Origin: JAUYQE01 sp035289745
Lineage (GTDB): Archaea; Nanobdellota; Nanobdellia; Woesearchaeales; GW2011-AR9
Length of the DNA: 13,945 nucleotides
Assembly (NCBI GenBank): GCA_035289745.1
Contig: DATDWF010000112.1
Location: 1 to 13,945 of the forward strand
Direction of reading: 5' to 3'
A model generated the notes under the pieces. The model was not told the DNA's origin. It did not search any database and saw nothing but the letters and a program-made list of their open reading frames with translations. Of this stretch, positions 13,914 through 13,945 are shown piece by piece. Within the stretch, counting starts at the first letter, position 1, and each line of letters opens with the position of its first letter. The position numbers were made by a program, and so were the translations under genes.

Positions 13914-13941
13914 GCCCCGACGAGGAGCGTAGCGACGAAGA
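13914..13941. repeat. GC-rich repeat-like tail (gaggagcgtagcgacgaag)
   Basis: The sequence cgacgaggagcgtagcgacg is internally repetitive (cgacga twice) and partly self-complementary. It resembles short intergenic GAGCGTAGCGA-type repeats found in many prokaryotic genomes. Only one copy is visible before the window ends, so repeat status is inferred. Confidence 0.3.
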
Positions 13942-13945
13942 GTTT

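Noticed and set aside
1..13945. CRISPR array or prophage
   Set aside because: No regularly spaced direct repeats, integrase or phage structural genes are visible.

Overview
The window looks archaeal, most likely from a DPANN-type genome; a Woesearchaeota-like lineage is my guess from gene style, not something the sequence proves. The evidence is a Kae1-type KEOPS subunit, an archaeal-style topoisomerase IA with a YPRTSSQ active site, a chromosomal SMC, AT-rich TATA elements placed for leaderless or short-leader transcripts, and a tRNA-Gln interrupted by two introns with bulge-helix-bulge geometry.

Layout. Positions 1-140 are the end of an IS3-like insertion sequence, with the first codons of its orfA running off the left edge. 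After a short non-coding stretch comes kae1 (minus strand). Divergent from it are two overlapping plus-strand genes of unknown function: a 163-aa soluble protein and an 81-aa protein with two membrane segments. The tRNA-Gln(CUG) gene follows at 2189-2312. Three minus-strand genes come next, in map order a 100-aa unknown, a 181-aa unknown and topA. Divergent from topA is a 402-aa plus-strand protein carrying a caspase-like (clan CD) His/Cys pair behind N-terminal helical repeats. Then come a minus-strand YjdF/DUF2238-like membrane protein, a divergent glyoxalase II-like metallo-beta-lactamase hydrolase, a DEAD-box RNA helicase, an endonuclease V homologue that has lost most of its catalytic residues, and a complete smc gene. 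The last 119 bases have no gene, two small hairpins and a repeat-like GC-rich tail.

How the genes relate. Most are single housekeeping genes (tRNA modification, topology, RNA remodelling, chromosome organisation), each with its own promoter. Three divergent pairs (kae1/163-aa gene, topA/caspase-like gene, DUF2238 gene/MBL gene) each seem to share one near-symmetric TATA-like element. The least ordinary items are the caspase-like protein, the doubly interrupted tRNA with an intron in the T arm, and the degenerate endonuclease V.
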